From contig JOEL01000003.1 in assembly GCA_000720995.1 (NCBI GenBank), positions 62,001 through 126,000 on the forward strand: 64,000 nucleotides of DNA. The letters are read 5' to 3'. Shown here piece by piece: positions 52,472 to 60,746 of this stretch (position 1 is the stretch's first letter; every line of letters starts with the position of its first letter). The position numbers and the translations under genes are program-made. A model generated the notes under the pieces. It was not told the origin of the DNA, did no database searches, and saw only the letters and a program-made list of their open reading frames with translations. Source of the DNA: Streptomyces celluloflavus. Lineage in GTDB: Bacteria > Actinomycetota > Actinomycetes > Streptomycetales > Streptomycetaceae.

Positions 52472-52740
52472 AGCCCGAAAATGAGACACGGCCGGTTTTC
52501 CTTGAGCTGTCGCCGGCAGCTGAGACGGGAGACCAGTACGCGCAGGCCCGTAAATGACCTTTCCCGTGCCGGGCCTGATCTTTCTCGCGGCGGTGCGGCA
52601 TAGTCAGGCCGGTTCCCCGGTAGGCGTCATCCACGATCACGGTGGAACGTGGTCGATCACGTATGGATGATTACGTGTCTGTGGACTCTGCGAAACCCGT
52701 CCGGCGTCGCTGTCGGCCGCTCCCGTACGCGGTGGCGCCC

Positions 52741-53520
52741 TCAACCCGTCGCGGCCGTCCGATAGGGGCGGAAGAACGCCCGCAGCTCCTCCCCGCGTAG
52801 GGCTCGGGCTCCTCGAACGGCGCGAAGCGTCCGCCGCGCGCGGGCTCGGTCACGCGCACGACGTTCGCCGTGCGTTCGAGCCACGCCCGCGGCGGGCGGA
52901 CGATGTCGCCGGGGAAGAGCGAGAAGCCGGACGGCACCTCGACCCGGCGGACCTGCTGCGCGGGAGAGATCGCGGCGTTGACGTGGTACCTGCGCATCGA
53001 CGAGCCGATCGTCCCCGTGAGCCGGTAGAGCGTGAGGTTCGTGAGGGGCTCGTCCTTCGTGAAGCTCCGCTCGGCGTCGCCATCGCAGTCGCAGTTGCCA
53101 TCGCAGTCGCTCCATGCTCGGAGTTTCTCGACGATCCACGCGGCGAGACCGACCGGCGAATCGGTGAGCCCGAAAGCGGCGGTCTGGGGCCTCGTGCGAT
53201 GCATGGCGGGCGGCATAGGCGCCCTCATTCCCGTCCCAGGCCGCAGCGCCCTCCAGCCAGGCACGCCCCTCGGGCCGACGTCCACCGGATCGCCGGATCG
53301 CCGGATCGCCGGTGAAGAGGGGCAGGCCCGCGTCCGTACGGTACTCGGCGACGACCCGGTCGGGGGGGGCGAGCCCGAGGTGACGGCTCACATGGCTGCC
53401 GATGTCCCCGCCCGCCGCGCCGAACCGCGCGTCGCAGAGGACGCCCATGAGTTGAGCCCACAGACCGGCGACAGCGATGACATCAAGGGGCGTGACAGGC
53501 CCCAGCCCCAGCCCCAGCCC
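52741..53520 (-). pseudogene. Frameshifted epoxide hydrolase
   Basis: The minus strand carries, in order and in shifting frames, AQLMGVLCDARFGAAGGDIG, then RPQTAAFGLTDSPVGLAAWI, VEKLRAWSDCDG, FTKDEPLTNLTLYRLTGTIG, SMRRYHVNAAISPA and FEEPEPYAG, followed by EELRAFFRPYR. These match the second half of microsomal-type epoxide hydrolases (GGDxG nucleophile elbow, DSPxGLAAWIxEKxRAWSD, LTNLxxYxxTGTIGSS). At least two frameshifts and a missing N-terminal domain make it a pseudogene. Short tandem repeats inside it have expanded. Confidence 0.75.
53285..53312. repeat. Octanucleotide tandem repeat (CCGGATCG)3.5
   Basis: Three and a half copies of CCGGATCG inside the decayed epoxide hydrolase gene. Confidence 0.92.
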
Positions 53521-53528
53521 CAGCCCCA
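53499..53528. repeat. Hexanucleotide tandem repeat (GCCCCA)5
   Basis: Five perfect copies of GCCCCA at the upstream edge of the epoxide hydrolase remnant. Confidence 0.95.
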
Positions 53529-53622
53529 GCTCAACGGTCGCGGATCGTGCTGGAGTGCGCTGAGGGGCAGTCGACTCATGCCACCGACACCCGCGCCGGT
53601 ACGTCTCCCCCGTCGACGACGG

Positions 53623-54240
53623 CTATCCGCCGGACTTCAGGGCGTCCAAGTGCCGTCGGAGCACCTGGCGCAGCCGCTCCGGCGGCACGGGGTCCGGGAG
53701 GAGTGCCGCTCGCAGGGTGAGGCCGTCGAGCAGGGCGGTCAGGCGCTCGCTCTCCAGATCCAGATCCAAGTCGGCCGGCAGTCCGCCCGAGCTCTGGGCC
53801 TCGGAGAGCACGCGGGCGACGAGGGCGCGCATCTCCTGCTGCATTTCGGCCGCGTAGGGCCGCAGTTCGGCGCGGGTGTGGGTCGCGGCGGTGAAGGCGA
53901 TCCAGAGGACCGCCTCCTCCCGGCGGGCCTCGTCGAGGGGGAGGAACTCGGCCAGGAGTTCCTCTGTAGCCGCGCGGCGGTCGGTGTCGCCGTCAGGGGC
54001 GAGGAGCCGATCGGCGTGCGCGCGCAGACGATCGCCGATGCGCTTGCTCAGCTCCCGCATGGTGAAGGTCATCAGCTCGTCGTGGTCCGCGAAGTAGTGG
54101 CGGACCGAGCCGATGGCGAGGCCGGCCTCCTCGGCGACGTTGCGGAGCGAGGCGTGTTCCAGACCGTGCCGGGCGACGACGGCCAGGACGGCTTGCGCCA
54201 CGGCGCGGCGGCGGGCTTCGGGGTCGACAATCTTCGGCAT
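53623..54240 (-). CDS. TetR/AcrR-family regulator
   Basis: A 205-residue repressor. The N-terminal HTH (residues about 10-55) is VVARHGLEHASLRNVAEEAG followed by LAIGSVRHYFADHDELMTF, the classic TetR pattern. The ligand-binding half has LWIAFTAATHTRAELRPYAA, as in BetI-like members. It is divergent from a small membrane gene, and an inverted repeat lies between them. Confidence 0.92.
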   Translation of the reverse strand: MPKIVDPEARRRAVAQAVLAVVARHGLEHASLRNVAEEAGLAIGSVRHYFADHDELMTFTMRELSKRIGDRLRAHADRLLAPDGDTDRRAATEELLAEFLPLDEARREEAVLWIAFTAATHTRAELRPYAAEMQQEMRALVARVLSEAQSSGGLPADLDLDLESERLTALLDGLTLRAALLPDPVPPERLRQVLRRHLDALKSGG

Positions 54241-54259
54241 GTTGTCGTTATAGCACGAC

Positions 54260-54282
54260 CGAGCTAATATCTTTTTAGCTCG
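54260..54282. promoter_or_regulatory. TetR operator candidate
   Basis: CGAGCTAA (54260-54267) and TTAGCTCG (54275-54282) form a perfect 8-bp inverted repeat with a 7-bp spacer, 20 bp upstream of the TetR start and 58 bp upstream of the divergent membrane gene. Size, symmetry and position are those of a TetR site controlling both genes. Confidence 0.75.
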
Positions 54283-54340
54283 CCCACGCCATAAAGGATT
54301 TACGGCGAGGTGTGACAACGTCTGGATAGGTGGTACGTGC

Positions 54341-54820
54341 GTGAATCCCTGGCTGCTGACGGCGATCATCGTGGTGCTCGTGGTCGCTGTTGTGATCAAG
54401 CGGCGGATCGGTGAACCGGTCAACGTACGGGAGCTGTTCGGAGCACCAGTGATCCTCACCGGTATCGGCGTCCTGTCCCTGGTCAAGATGACGGGGGTGA
54501 CCGGCACCGACTGCGCGTGGGCCGTCACGGGCTCCGTACTGGGTATCGCCCTCGGGGCGCTACGAGGCACGAGCATCGAACTCACCCACCGGAACGGGGC
54601 TCTGTGGCAGCGCTATACCGGGCGCACCTTCCTCGTCATGGTCGGCAGTCTCGTGACCATGGCGGGCTTCAACTTCCTCGCGATGAAGATGGGCATGCAC
54701 GAGAGCGCCCGCCCGATACCGCTCTCCGTCGGCGTGAGCTTCCTCGGGGAGTCGTTGATAGTGGGGCGGCGCGGGATGCTCTCCGGCATTCCGTTCGCAC
54801 CGGCGGCACGGGGGCGCTGA
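54341..54820 (+). CDS. DUF1453-like membrane protein
   Basis: A 159-residue protein with about four hydrophobic helices, starting MNPWLLTAIIVVLVVAVVIK and then RRIGEPVNVRELFGAPVILT. The RRxxEPV(N/R)xRELF(G/A)xP motif after the first helix matches DUF1453/CcdC-like membrane proteins. The start is GTG 54341. It is probably repressed by the divergent TetR. Function is unknown. Confidence 0.75.
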   Translation: MNPWLLTAIIVVLVVAVVIKRRIGEPVNVRELFGAPVILTGIGVLSLVKMTGVTGTDCAWAVTGSVLGIALGALRGTSIELTHRNGALWQRYTGRTFLVMVGSLVTMAGFNFLAMKMGMHESARPIPLSVGVSFLGESLIVGRRGMLSGIPFAPAARGR

Positions 54821-55063
54821 CGCCTGTTCCCACGCTGGCTCCGACTCCGGACTCCGGACTCCAGCTCCGACCGTGGCTCCGGCCCTGACGGGGCGTCGTC
54901 CGCGCCAGGAGGGGGAGCCGCCTCGTGCGACACCGCTGCTCTGGACACTCACCGGCCAGCGGATACTCGGGAGCGGAGCAGTACCGACCACGCTGCGGAT
55001 GCACCCGCGTCACGCGACGGCGAAGGCTCGGGCGCCGCTGGCAGTGACGCACCACCAGGACGC
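54821..55063. other. Gene-free stretch after the membrane gene
   Basis: About 240 bp with short internal duplications of CTCCGGACT and CTCCGAC around 54,838-54,880. No coding sequence is supportable. Confidence 0.4.
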
Positions 55064-55103
55064 GGTGACGCGGTGACGCGGTGACGCGGTGACGCGGTGA
55101 CGG
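55064..55103. repeat. Octanucleotide tandem repeat (GGTGACGC)5
   Basis: Four perfect copies of GGTGACGC and a fifth with one change lie about 165 bp before the start of the pore-forming-type protein gene. Confidence 0.95.
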
Positions 55104-55268
55104 ATGATCTCCCGCAACGATCAGCGCCCCGCGCCGGGGGGAAATCCGTGCAGTTCCGGGTGATTCGGTGGTTCGGGACCAAAGTCCCTATGCGCTGCGA
55201 AAGATCGCCGATTGCATAGCTCACCACGACGATTCACCCGTGCCGCCTCATACCGGATTGGGACCTCC

Positions 55269-56291
55269 ATGAGTCATGTCTCCAGACGGCGCGTTCTCGC
55301 CTTCGCTCCCGCTGTCGGCCTCGCCGCGGCCGTCCCCGCTTCCCTCGCCACTGCCGGTACCGCGGCGGCAGCCTCCGGTCAGCCGAGTGCCCCACAGAGC
55401 GCCCCGAAGCGCAAGGTGGCCGCCCGTCCGCTCCAGGAAATAACGGACGAGTGGGGGAAGTGGATGGCCAGGGAGCGGTTCCCCCGCTCCAACGGCTGCC
55501 GCTTCACCGCGTCCACGGACTACGGCCGGCAGAGCGCGCTCGGCGATTACCGCAAGTACCAGGTGGTTGCGAAGTACAGCGGTATCACCTACGACCCCAG
55601 CGCGCCCTCGCCCATACCGGGCCAGGTCAGCTCGGTGACCACCAACTACCGCAACGGTTCGACGGTGGAGCAGGTCGTCACGTACAAGCAGAGCAGGACG
55701 ACCGAGCAGGATCTGCGGATCTCGGTGACGGAATCGCTGAAGATCGGCGTCACCATGGAAGTCTCGGCGGAGATCCCCACGGTGGCGAAGGTCAGTGAGA
55801 CCACCTCGATCGAGACGAACCTCTCCTCGACGCAGGAGTTCACGCACAAGGAGACACAGAACTGGAGCGTCGACCTCCCGCTCAGGATTCCGCCGAAGTC
55901 GTTCATCGAGGCGTCGCTCGTGGTCGGCACCCAGACGTACGACATCGACTGGACGGCCACCGCCGGTATGACGGGAAGCGTGGCGATCTGGTTCGAGGAG
56001 AAGGTGGATCTCAATCACGACGGTGACTACCACTGGCTGTGGTTCGTCCCCATCGAGGAGGTGTTCCGCGACTGCCGCACCCACTCGATCGTCGACACCA
56101 CCGGTTACGAGATCACCGCGGACGGCGTGGACGCCTTCGCGAGCGGAAAGTTCGGTGGGGGCCAGGGAGTGGCCCTCAACGTGAACGTCGTCCAGAAGGA
56201 TCTCGACGGCGGAGAGCAGCGCAACGCCCCCCAGTCGATCCCGATCCCGCTCACCCAGGACGGGAAGAAGGTCATCCGCGCCGGTCACTGA
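55269..56291 (+). CDS. Tat-exported aerolysin/ETX-MTX2-like protein
   Basis: A 340-residue protein. A Tat-type signal (SRRRVLAFAPAVGLAAAVPA) ends near residue 35. Residues about 120-225 have the composition and alternation of the pore-forming module of ETX/MTX2 (aerolysin-like) toxins: Ser/Thr-rich strands (VVTYKQSRTTEQDLRISVTE), a central amphipathic stretch (LKIGVTMEVSAEIPTVAKVS), and the return strands TNLSSTQEFTHKETQNWSVD followed by LRIPPKSFIEASLVVGTQTY. The last of these corresponds to the I-P-P-x-S/T-x-V ending of the fold. A C-terminal domain of about 110 residues may be the receptor or cap part. It is monocistronic with ATG 55269. Identification is by pattern, not by database search. 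Confidence 0.65.
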   Translation: MSHVSRRRVLAFAPAVGLAAAVPASLATAGTAAAASGQPSAPQSAPKRKVAARPLQEITDEWGKWMARERFPRSNGCRFTASTDYGRQSALGDYRKYQVVAKYSGITYDPSAPSPIPGQVSSVTTNYRNGSTVEQVVTYKQSRTTEQDLRISVTESLKIGVTMEVSAEIPTVAKVSETTSIETNLSSTQEFTHKETQNWSVDLPLRIPPKSFIEASLVVGTQTYDIDWTATAGMTGSVAIWFEEKVDLNHDGDYHWLWFVPIEEVFRDCRTHSIVDTTGYEITADGVDAFASGKFGGGQGVALNVNVVQKDLDGGEQRNAPQSIPIPLTQDGKKVIRAGH

Positions 56292-56654
56292 CCGGTTGAC
56301 CACATCTGAGCTCTCCGGCCCATGACCATGGAGCGAGATTCACCATGGAGTTGCCGGTGAGTGCGGTGGTGTGATCGACCATTGGGGTACTCACGCTGCT
56401 CGGGGCGGTGGTCGTCGCGGAGAGATCACCGTCACCGCGCCCAACTCCAGCCCCCGCAGCCGCGCGCACAGGTGCTCGTAGCGGGCGCACATGATCTCGC
56501 CGGCGGTGTCGCGGCGGGCCGGCGAGATTCACAGCAGCCTCCCCAATTCAAGGGCTGCGGCAGGTAGCGGCCGGATCCGGTCCGTTTGAGCCAGCCTCGC
56601 GCGGCCGATGCTCACGACCGGGCCGTCGTCTGAGATGCGGAGCGGGGTACGGGC
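56292..56654. other. Intergenic region after the pore-forming-type gene
   Basis: About 360 bp without a confident gene. A minus-strand stretch reads AGEIMCARYEHLCARLRGLE and GAVTVISPRR. It looks like part of a protein, but no complete frame or start is visible, so it may be a remnant. Confidence 0.35.
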
Positions 56655-57179
56655 ATGAGGGATCGTACGGTCACCAGCCGGCAGCGCGGCGATCGGCCAC
56701 CGCGCGCACAGGCCGCGTTCGGCGTCGGCGTCATCGTTCTGGACGAGGACGGCCGCGTACTGCTCGGGCGGCACCGGGCCGGGACCTGGGAGCTACCCGG
56801 CGGCAAGATCGAGCCGGGTGAGAGCGTGCAGGTCGCCGCAGCAAGGGAGTTGGCCGAAGAGACCGGGCTGCGCGCCGAGCCGGCCGATATCCGTGTGTTC
56901 GCGATGCTGCACGATGCGGTCCACGGCCTGAACCGCATCACCATGGCTTCGGCCCTCACCACTTACGGCGGCGTGCCGTACGCGGCGGAGCCCGATCTCG
57001 TCAGCGCATGGGAGTGGCACTCCCCCACCGGCCTGCCCAGCCCGCTGTTCACGCCTTCCGCGCAGATTCTGGCGGCGTGGTACCCGGACGTGGACATCGC
57101 GTATCCGGCGGCGCACCGGTTGACCGTGACGGAGGTCGACGGCACCCGGTCTGCCAAGTCGGAGCTGCGTCGGGGGTGA
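56655..57179 (+). CDS. Nudix hydrolase
   Basis: A 174-residue Nudix protein. The box [20 protein letters not shown] followed by ETGL has all consensus residues (Gx5Ex7REUxEExGU). [20 protein letters not shown] is the preceding strand. The length and the [17 protein letters not shown] region resemble MutT-like NTP or dihydroneopterin-triphosphate pyrophosphohydrolases. The substrate is not determined. Confidence 0.92.
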   Translation: MRDRTVTSRQRGDRPPRAQAAFGVGVIVLDEDGRVLLGRHRAGTWELPGGKIEPGESVQVAAARELAEETGLRAEPADIRVFAMLHDAVHGLNRITMASALTTYGGVPYAAEPDLVSAWEWHSPTGLPSPLFTPSAQILAAWYPDVDIAYPAAHRLTVTEVDGTRSAKSELRRG

Positions 57180-57266
57180 TGGACCAGTCGCCTTGGCCGA
57201 AAGTCTCCGCCGTTGTCGGCAACCGATGCCTGGCGGGCTGCCCTTGACGGCTGGATGCATCGATGC

Positions 57267-57341
57267 ACGACGGCACAGGCTCTGGCTCTGACCCTCGCTC
57301 AGAGATCTCGGATCGTGCTGAAGTGGCGCTGCGAAGGCGGC
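57267..57341 (+). pseudogene. Short IS630-type transposase remnant
   Basis: The frame reads TTAQALALTLAQRSRIVLKW, which resembles the first helix of IS630-family transposases (RTAQALALRARIVL). Only about 25 residues can be matched, and the context (57,180-57,538) has no other recognisable gene. Confidence 0.35.
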
Positions 57342-57538
57342 CGTGACGAGCCGGGACCAGGCGTCGAGGTGCCGCCGTTCCGACCGATCGTCAGCGGACA
57401 GACGGCCGGTGCCACCCGCCGAGCATGCCGCGCTGTCGCCCACCCCACGGTGTCGTCCACGACCTGGCGGGCGGGGCACTGAGCCCGCCCCCCGCGCCGC
57501 AGCGGCGTCAAAAGCGCCCTGCCGCACCGAACAGGCCG

Positions 57539-58255
57539 CTACTCGGCACCGCCGCCGGAATCCGCAGTGCTCGCGGTCTTCGAGGCCGGGCTCAGGACCA
57601 GTGGCAGGTATACATCGTCGATGATTTCGGTGATGGTCTCGTCCTCGATGGGCGCGCCGAACATCAGGAACTCGTTGCGCAGCAGGTCGGTCGCGACCGT
57701 GGCCCGTCGGGAATCCAGGATCCGGCGCTCGACCTCGCCGCGCTCGACGGCCCGCTCCAGGATGACGCGGATCGTCGCGGGACCGGCGGTGTGGACCTGT
57801 TCCCGGATCAGCCTGGCGAAGTCGGGATCGCGCGTCATCTCGGCGAGCAGGCCACGCAGGATGCCGCCGAACGGGCTGGTCATCTTCGCGGCGACCTGCC
57901 GCAGGAGGGCGATCATGTCCGTGCGGAGCGCACCGGTGTCGGGGAGGTCGATGTCGGCGACGCGATGCAGCTTGCACGCGTCCACGACCAGTTCGGCGCG
58001 GCCGGGCCAGCGGCGGTAGAGGGCGGCCTTGCTGGTGCGGGCCCGGGTGGCCACCCGTTCCATGGTCAGCGCGGCATAACCCACTTCGGTGAGTTCCTCC
58101 AGCGCCGCCGTCAGGATGGCGCTTTCCAGCTCTTCACCGCGGCGGCGGGGACCTTTGCGGTGGTCAACGGCCGCTTCGACGGTCTGGTCGACGTTCGGTG
58201 ACAGCGTGACTCCTGAGAGTTTGCCGAGGGGGCCTTGCGCTCCTTGTGGGAACAC
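57539..58255 (-). CDS. TetR-family regulator divergent from the CYP105-type P450
   Basis: A regulator of about 220-238 residues. The HTH is in LEELTEVGYAALTMERVATR and ARTSKAALYRRWPGRAELVV, the TetR pattern with the YRRWPGR signature. The C-terminal half includes FGGILRGLLAEMTRDPDFAR, typical of TetR_C_16-like domains. The start is uncertain. GTG 58255 has AGAGG upstream, while a CTG at 58204 has a better AGGAG five bases upstream. It probably represses the P450-ferredoxin operon. Confidence 0.88.
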   Translation of the reverse strand: MFPQGAQGPLGKLSGVTLSPNVDQTVEAAVDHRKGPRRRGEELESAILTAALEELTEVGYAALTMERVATRARTSKAALYRRWPGRAELVVDACKLHRVADIDLPDTGALRTDMIALLRQVAAKMTSPFGGILRGLLAEMTRDPDFARLIREQVHTAGPATIRVILERAVERGEVERRILDSRRATVATDLLRNEFLMFGAPIEDETITEIIDDVYLPLVLSPASKTASTADSGGGAE

Positions 58256-58270
58256 CCTAGCCTCTGAATT

Positions 58271-58289
58271 AGAGAACTCACCGTTCTTT
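58271..58289. promoter_or_regulatory. TetR operator candidate before the P450 gene
   Basis: AGAGAAC (58271-58277) and GTTCTTT (58283-58289) form an inverted repeat with one mismatch and a 5-bp spacer, in the short divergent promoter region between the TetR and P450 genes. Confidence 0.5.
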
Positions 58290-58313
58290 AAATGCGAGAC
58301 TTCGAGGGGACCG

Positions 58314-59534
58314 ATGACCGTGACCGCGACGACGCCCCAGACGCAGGACGCCCCCGCCTTCCCGAGCGACCGCACCTGCCCGTACCAGCTGCCCGACGGG
58401 TACGCCCGGCTCCGGGACGAGCAGGGCTCGTTACGGAAGGTGACCCTCTACGACGGTCGTCCGGCCTGGGTGGCGACCAAGCACGAGACGGCGCGCAAGC
58501 TGCTGGCCGACCCCCGGCTCTCCTCCGACCGCACCCACGCCGACTTCCCCGCCACCTCGCCCCGTTTCGAGGGCCTCCGGGACCGGCGCCCGGCGTTCAT
58601 CGGCATGGATCCGCCGGAGCACCAGGCCAAGCGGCGGATGACGATCAGCGAGTTCACCGTCAAGCGCATCAAGGGCATGCGTACGGACATCGAGCGGATC
58701 GTGCACGGCTTCATCGACGAACTGCTCGCCGCGGGTCCGCCCGCCGACCTGGTCAGCCGGTTCGCGCTGCCGGTGCCGTCCATGGTGATCTGCCGGCTGC
58801 TCGGCGTGCCCTACGCCGACCACGACTTCTTCCAGGACGCGAGCAGGCGGCTGGTGCAGGCGACGGACGTGGCGAGTGCGGTCGCCGCGCGCGACGACTT
58901 CGAGGAGTACATGGACGGGCTGATCACCAAGCTCCAGGCAGAGCCCGGTCCGGGCCTGCTCGGCAGCCTGGTCGCCGAGCAGCTGGCCAACGGCGAGATC
59001 GAACGCGAGGAACTGATCTCGACCGCGCTGCTGCTGCTCGTCGCCGGCCACGAGACGACGGCCTCGATGACCTCGCTCAGCGTGATCACCCTGCTGGAGC
59101 ACCCCGATCAGCACGACATGCTGCGCGCCGACCCCGGCCTCGTACCCGGCGCCGTCGAGGAGTTGCTGCGCTACCTCGCCATCGCCGACCTCGCGGGCGG
59201 CCGCATCGCCACGGCCGACATCGAAATCGACGGGCAGCTCATCCGGGCCGGTGAGGGCGTGATCATCACCAACTCCATCGCCAACCGCGACGGTTCGGTG
59301 TTCGAGGACCCGGACACCTTCGACGTGCACCGCTCGGCCCGCCACCACCTCGCCTTCGGCTACGGAGTACACCAGTGCCTCGGCCAGAACCTGGCCCGTC
59401 TGGAGCTTGAGGTGATCATCACCGCGTTGTTCGACCGCATTCCGACGTTGCGTCTGGCCGTCCCCGTCGAGCAGCTGACGCTGCGACCGGGCACGACGAT
59501 CCAGGGCGTCAACGAACTCCCGGTCACCTGGTGA
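58314..59534 (+). CDS. Cytochrome P450, CYP105-like
   Basis: A 406-residue class I P450. The I-helix is LLLLVAGHETTASM (AGxET), the K-helix is AVEELLRYLAIAD (ExxR, with the LLRYL ending typical of CYP105), and the heme loop is HLAFGYGVHQCLGQNLARLE. CYP105 enzymes oxidise varied xenobiotics and macrolides and are often drug-inducible. The ferredoxin gene follows 20 bp downstream, so this is a self-sufficient pair apart from the reductase. ATG 58314 is preceded by GAGGGG. Confidence 0.92.
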   Translation: MTVTATTPQTQDAPAFPSDRTCPYQLPDGYARLRDEQGSLRKVTLYDGRPAWVATKHETARKLLADPRLSSDRTHADFPATSPRFEGLRDRRPAFIGMDPPEHQAKRRMTISEFTVKRIKGMRTDIERIVHGFIDELLAAGPPADLVSRFALPVPSMVICRLLGVPYADHDFFQDASRRLVQATDVASAVAARDDFEEYMDGLITKLQAEPGPGLLGSLVAEQLANGEIEREELISTALLLLVAGHETTASMTSLSVITLLEHPDQHDMLRADPGLVPGAVEELLRYLAIADLAGGRIATADIEIDGQLIRAGEGVIITNSIANRDGSVFEDPDTFDVHRSARHHLAFGYGVHQCLGQNLARLELEVIITALFDRIPTLRLAVPVEQLTLRPGTTIQGVNELPVTW

Positions 59535-59554
59535 CCCCGGAGAAAGGAGTGGCC

Positions 59555-59746
59555 ATGCGAGTGACCGCCGACCGGAATGTCTGCGTGGGCGCCGGCCTCT
59601 GCGCCCTGACCGCACCCGAGATCTTCGACCAGGACGACGACGGCCTGGTCACGGTGCTCAAGTCCGACCCCGACGACGACAGCCGGCCCGCCGCGCGTGA
59701 GGCCGGCGTCCTCTGCCCGTCCGGCGCCATCCGGATCACCGAATAG
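59555..59746 (+). CDS. [3Fe-4S] ferredoxin partner of the P450
   Basis: A 63-residue ferredoxin. The cluster ligands are Cys10 and Cys16 (CVGAGLC) and the C-terminal Cys54 in VLCPSGAIRI. The second cysteine position of a 4Fe site is replaced, giving the CxxxxxC...CP arrangement of [3Fe-4S] P450 ferredoxins such as those of CYP105 operons. AAAGGAG lies before ATG 59555. Confidence 0.94.
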   Translation: MRVTADRNVCVGAGLCALTAPEIFDQDDDGLVTVLKSDPDDDSRPAAREAGVLCPSGAIRITE

Positions 59747-60366
59747 CCAGGCCCGGGACCGGCCCGCCGATGGGATCCGGTCCCGGCCCGACCACACCCG
59801 GCCCGCCAGATGCCGCGCCGCCCACGTCCGCCGGCACGGGCGCACCGACACCACGCACATCACGGCCGCCACCCGCCTGCGTTCCGGCTCGCCCCGGCTC
59901 GGACCGCGCGTACAGCCCCGGCTCGCGACAGCAAGCCGCACGCCCACACCACTCATGACCACGGCTACGAACTTCCGTCGGCCGCCACCGACTTGACGTC
60001 GGCTACGGAAGGCTCCGGCACCGCCCGCCACAGGGCCTGCAAGTGCATCACCGGCTGGTGGGAAACGCCGCTCCTGCGGCAGCGGCGCCCGTGGGCCACG
60101 CGTCGACGGCCGGCCGCGCCGAGGTCCGTCGCGGGCCCCGGCCGACCGGGGCCCCCAGGAGCGACCGGAGTTGAGGGGCCTCGCCCCACCGGGCGGAGCG
60201 GCCCGGACGGCGCGGCCTGTCGGGGGTACCGGGGCCTCCTCACCGGGGCGCGGCGGGTGCGGCGTTTCCCGCTCGCGGCCCGTTTCACGCCTGGCGGCCG
60301 CGTGTCTCACCTCACCATCCGCATGCTGGACGTGGCCGTACGCACCCGCGCACGGCCACGTAGGCT
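59747..60366. other. Gene-free stretch before the riboswitch
   Basis: About 620 bp of very GC-rich sequence with no gene I can support. The metE promoter must lie in the last part, upstream of 60,367. Confidence 0.4.
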
Positions 60367-60563
60367 GGCAGGTGCAGCTGGTTCGCCCCGTCCGCCAGGC
60401 GGGACGCGTCGTAAGAGGGAACCCGGTGGGAATCCGGGACTGCCCCGCAGCGGTGAGTGGGAACGACCGCCGTCACCACGCACTGGGCCCGTCCGGGCCT
60501 GGGAAGCGACGGCCAGTAGATGTCCTCCTCGGGAGGACGTGCCCGCGAGTCCGAAGACCTGCC
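60367..60563 (+). ncRNA. Cobalamin (B12) riboswitch of metE
   Basis: All core elements of the AdoCbl riboswitch are present: AGAGGGAACCCGGTGGGAAT, then CCGGGACTGCCCCGCAGCGG and the B12 box GCGAGTCCGAAGACCTGCC. The 5' GGCAGGT (60367-60373) pairs with ACCTGCC (60557-60563) as P1. It lies about 185 nt before the metE start. Further down, CGGGATCTC (60710-60718) can pair with the Shine-Dalgarno region GAGATCTCCG (60738-60747), suggesting translational control. With B12 present, MetH replaces MetE and metE is switched off. Confidence 0.95.
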
Positions 60564-60746
60564 CGCTGCCCGTGTGCGAACACCTCGTGCGCGGACATCC
60601 CGGTGACCTCGTGGGCGGGTCGGCGTACATATCAGGCGGACGACCGTGCCATGCCGCGCGAGGTCGTATCGCCCGGTCTGTCACCCCTTCGCGCTCTCGT
60701 CCCCGTCTCCGGGATCTCAGGGATTCATCTCGCGAAGGAGATCTCC

